DNA of 64,000 nucleotides. Source: Thalassobaculaceae bacterium. Its GTDB lineage: Bacteria > Pseudomonadota > Alphaproteobacteria > Thalassobaculales > Thalassobaculaceae. Below are positions 63,294 to 64,000 of this stretch, piece by piece (positions within the stretch are counted from its first letter, which is position 1; the number at the start of each line of letters is the position of its first letter). The stretch lies in NCBI GenBank assembly GCA_029212785.1, contig JARGOG010000002.1, positions 100,644 to 164,643 of the forward strand, in the 5' to 3' direction. A model generated the notes under the pieces. That model made no database searches, was not told where the DNA came from, and was given only the letters and a program-made list of their open reading frames with translations. Both the position numbers and the translations under genes were made by a program.

Positions 63294-63464
63294 TCAGTGG
63301 CAGGGGAAGCCATTGGCGTGGCGGGTGTCGTGCGCCGCGCCGTGCAGGGTCGCCGTCTGTACATGGCCGGCGACGAACAGAACCGTCAGGCCGAGACAGG
63401 CGGCGAACAGCGCCGGTGCCAGCCGGGAGCCCGTCACGCGGATCGTTGCGGTCGTCATGCTCAT
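63294..63464 (-). CDS. cbtB: CbtB-family small membrane protein (missed by ORF track)
   Basis: I found this 56-residue gene by hand translation. The protein starts MSMTTATIRVTGSRLAPALF, has one TM helix (PALFAACLGLTVLFVAGHV), and ends HDTRHANGFPCH. That C-terminal His/Cys motif is the diagnostic CbtB signature and is thought to bind metal. The stop lies 13 bases before the CbtA start, so the two form an operon. A Met at residue 3 is an alternative start. No cobalamin riboswitch is seen upstream, although many cbtAB operons have one. Confidence 0.9.
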   Translation of the reverse strand: MSMTTATIRVTGSRLAPALFAACLGLTVLFVAGHVQTATLHGAAHDTRHANGFPCH

Positions 63465-63647
63465 TGTCGCCTCTTCCTGCCATCATGTCCGGCGTCTCCC
63501 GGGTCGGGACGGCGGACGGCGAAAGAGTAAGCAATTCGTCCTCGGTTGCAAACCGCTCTCGGCCTTGCGGCGGCAACGCCGTGGCGGCGGGGGCACGGCG
63601 CAGGATATAGACTGCACGGCAGAGAAGCCGGGAGACGACAGGCGCGC

Positions 63648-64000
63648 ATGAACCTCCGACAGATCGAGACATTCGCCGCGGTGATGCGCTGCGGCACCGC
63701 CTCGCGGGCGGCTGAGTCCCTCGGCGTGACCCAGCCCGCGGTCAGCCGGACCATCGCGGAACTTGAGCGGTCCGTCGGCTTCCCCTTGTTCGCCCGCATC
63801 CGAAACCGGTTGGTGCCGACGCCCGAGGCGCGGCTGCTCTATGCCGATGTCGAGGCGGCGTTCCAGGGGATCGACACGATCCGTGCCTCGGCCGCGCGTA
63901 TCCGCGACAGGGGGTCGGGGGAGTTGCGGGTCGCCTCGCTGTCGGCGCTCGGTGGATCTCTGGTGCCGCGCGCGATCGGCCGGTTCCGCGCCCATCACCC
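63648..64000 (+). CDS. LysR-family regulator (3' end outside window)
   Basis: The first 117 residues of a LysR regulator are visible. The HTH is MNLRQIETFAAVMRCGTASR, then AAESLGVTQPAVSRTIAELE. The linker and start of the effector domain (GSGELRVASLSALGGSLVPR) run off the right edge. It is divergent from the cbtBA operon across 183 bases. It is not in the ORF track on this strand because the frame has no stop in the window. Its targets lie probably to the right. Confidence 0.88.
   Translation, partial: MNLRQIETFAAVMRCGTASRAAESLGVTQPAVSRTIAELERSVGFPLFARIRNRLVPTPEARLLYADVEAAFQGIDTIRASAARIRDRGSGELRVASLSALGGSLVPRAIGRFRAHH

Noticed and set aside
63465-63647. Possible cobalamin riboswitch upstream of cbtB
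   Set aside because: I looked on the minus strand for the conserved B12-box and CCCGCAACTG-like elements and found none; only weak GC stems are present.

Overview
The window is high-GC DNA, apparently about two-thirds G+C by eye, densely packed with metabolic operons. There is no rRNA, tRNA, transposase, phage gene or CRISPR array. Codon use, the many LysR/IclR regulators, stacked peptide-type ABC importers, CaiB/ACAD enzymes and hydantoinase families fit a free-living, heterotrophic alphaproteobacterium, perhaps of Rhodospirillales type. The taxonomic call is inference; no phylogenetic marker is present.

Layout. 1-4.2 kb: the 5' part of a branched-chain-amino-acid-type binding protein, an IclR regulator and a divergent flavoprotein. 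4.3-13.9 kb (minus strand): a peptide/amide importer in the order DppD-DppF-SBP-DppB-DppC, followed by an N,N-dimethylformamidase large-subunit homologue and a gamma-glutamyltransferase-family hydrolase. The SBP gene carries a one-base frameshift. 14.2-23.5 kb (minus strand): a LysR gene, then a second importer (SBP-DppB-DppC-DppD-DppF) overlapping an amidase, then a TauD/TfdA dioxygenase. 23.6-32.2 kb: a LysR gene divergent from a plus-strand operon of a two-subunit ThDP decarboxylase, an acyl-CoA dehydrogenase, a CaiB CoA-transferase and a 1290-residue fused hydantoinase/oxoprolinase A+B.

32.3-44.1 kb is the most unusual block. A minus-strand operon (DUF917, HyuA-like, AroM, M20 carbamoyl-amino-acid hydrolase) is divergent from a regulator in which an AroM-like domain is fused to a LuxR/FixJ-type HTH. 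A third complete peptide importer follows the regulator. I read this as a hydantoin or thiohydantoin uptake-and-degradation locus whose sensor was made from a duplicated pathway enzyme that lost its cysteine pair. 44.1-46.7 kb: two envelope proteins and a small flavin reductase. 47.1-54.8 kb: a PotABCD-like importer with a polysaccharide-deacetylase/allantoinase-like enzyme, a TIM-barrel isomerase-like enzyme, and an aldehyde dehydrogenase preceded by a good Fur-box-like dyad.

55-58.9 kb: a copper-resistance unit (CueR, glutaredoxin-MauE fusion, CopA with two YHS domains) with two visible CueR-type 19-bp-spacer promoters. 59-62.1 kb: CaiB transferase, HMG-CoA-lyase-like enzyme and LysR in one overlapping operon. 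62.1-63.5 kb: CbtA, CbtB (a 56-residue gene too short for the ORF track) and a His-rich anchored protein. The window ends inside another LysR gene.

Overall the region looks like a scavenging island for amides, small peptides, cyclic ureides and polyamine-like nitrogen compounds, with a metal-homeostasis module at its right side. All three Dpp-type importers have a strong hairpin at the SBP/DppB junction, a recurring architecture that probably sets binding-protein stoichiometry.
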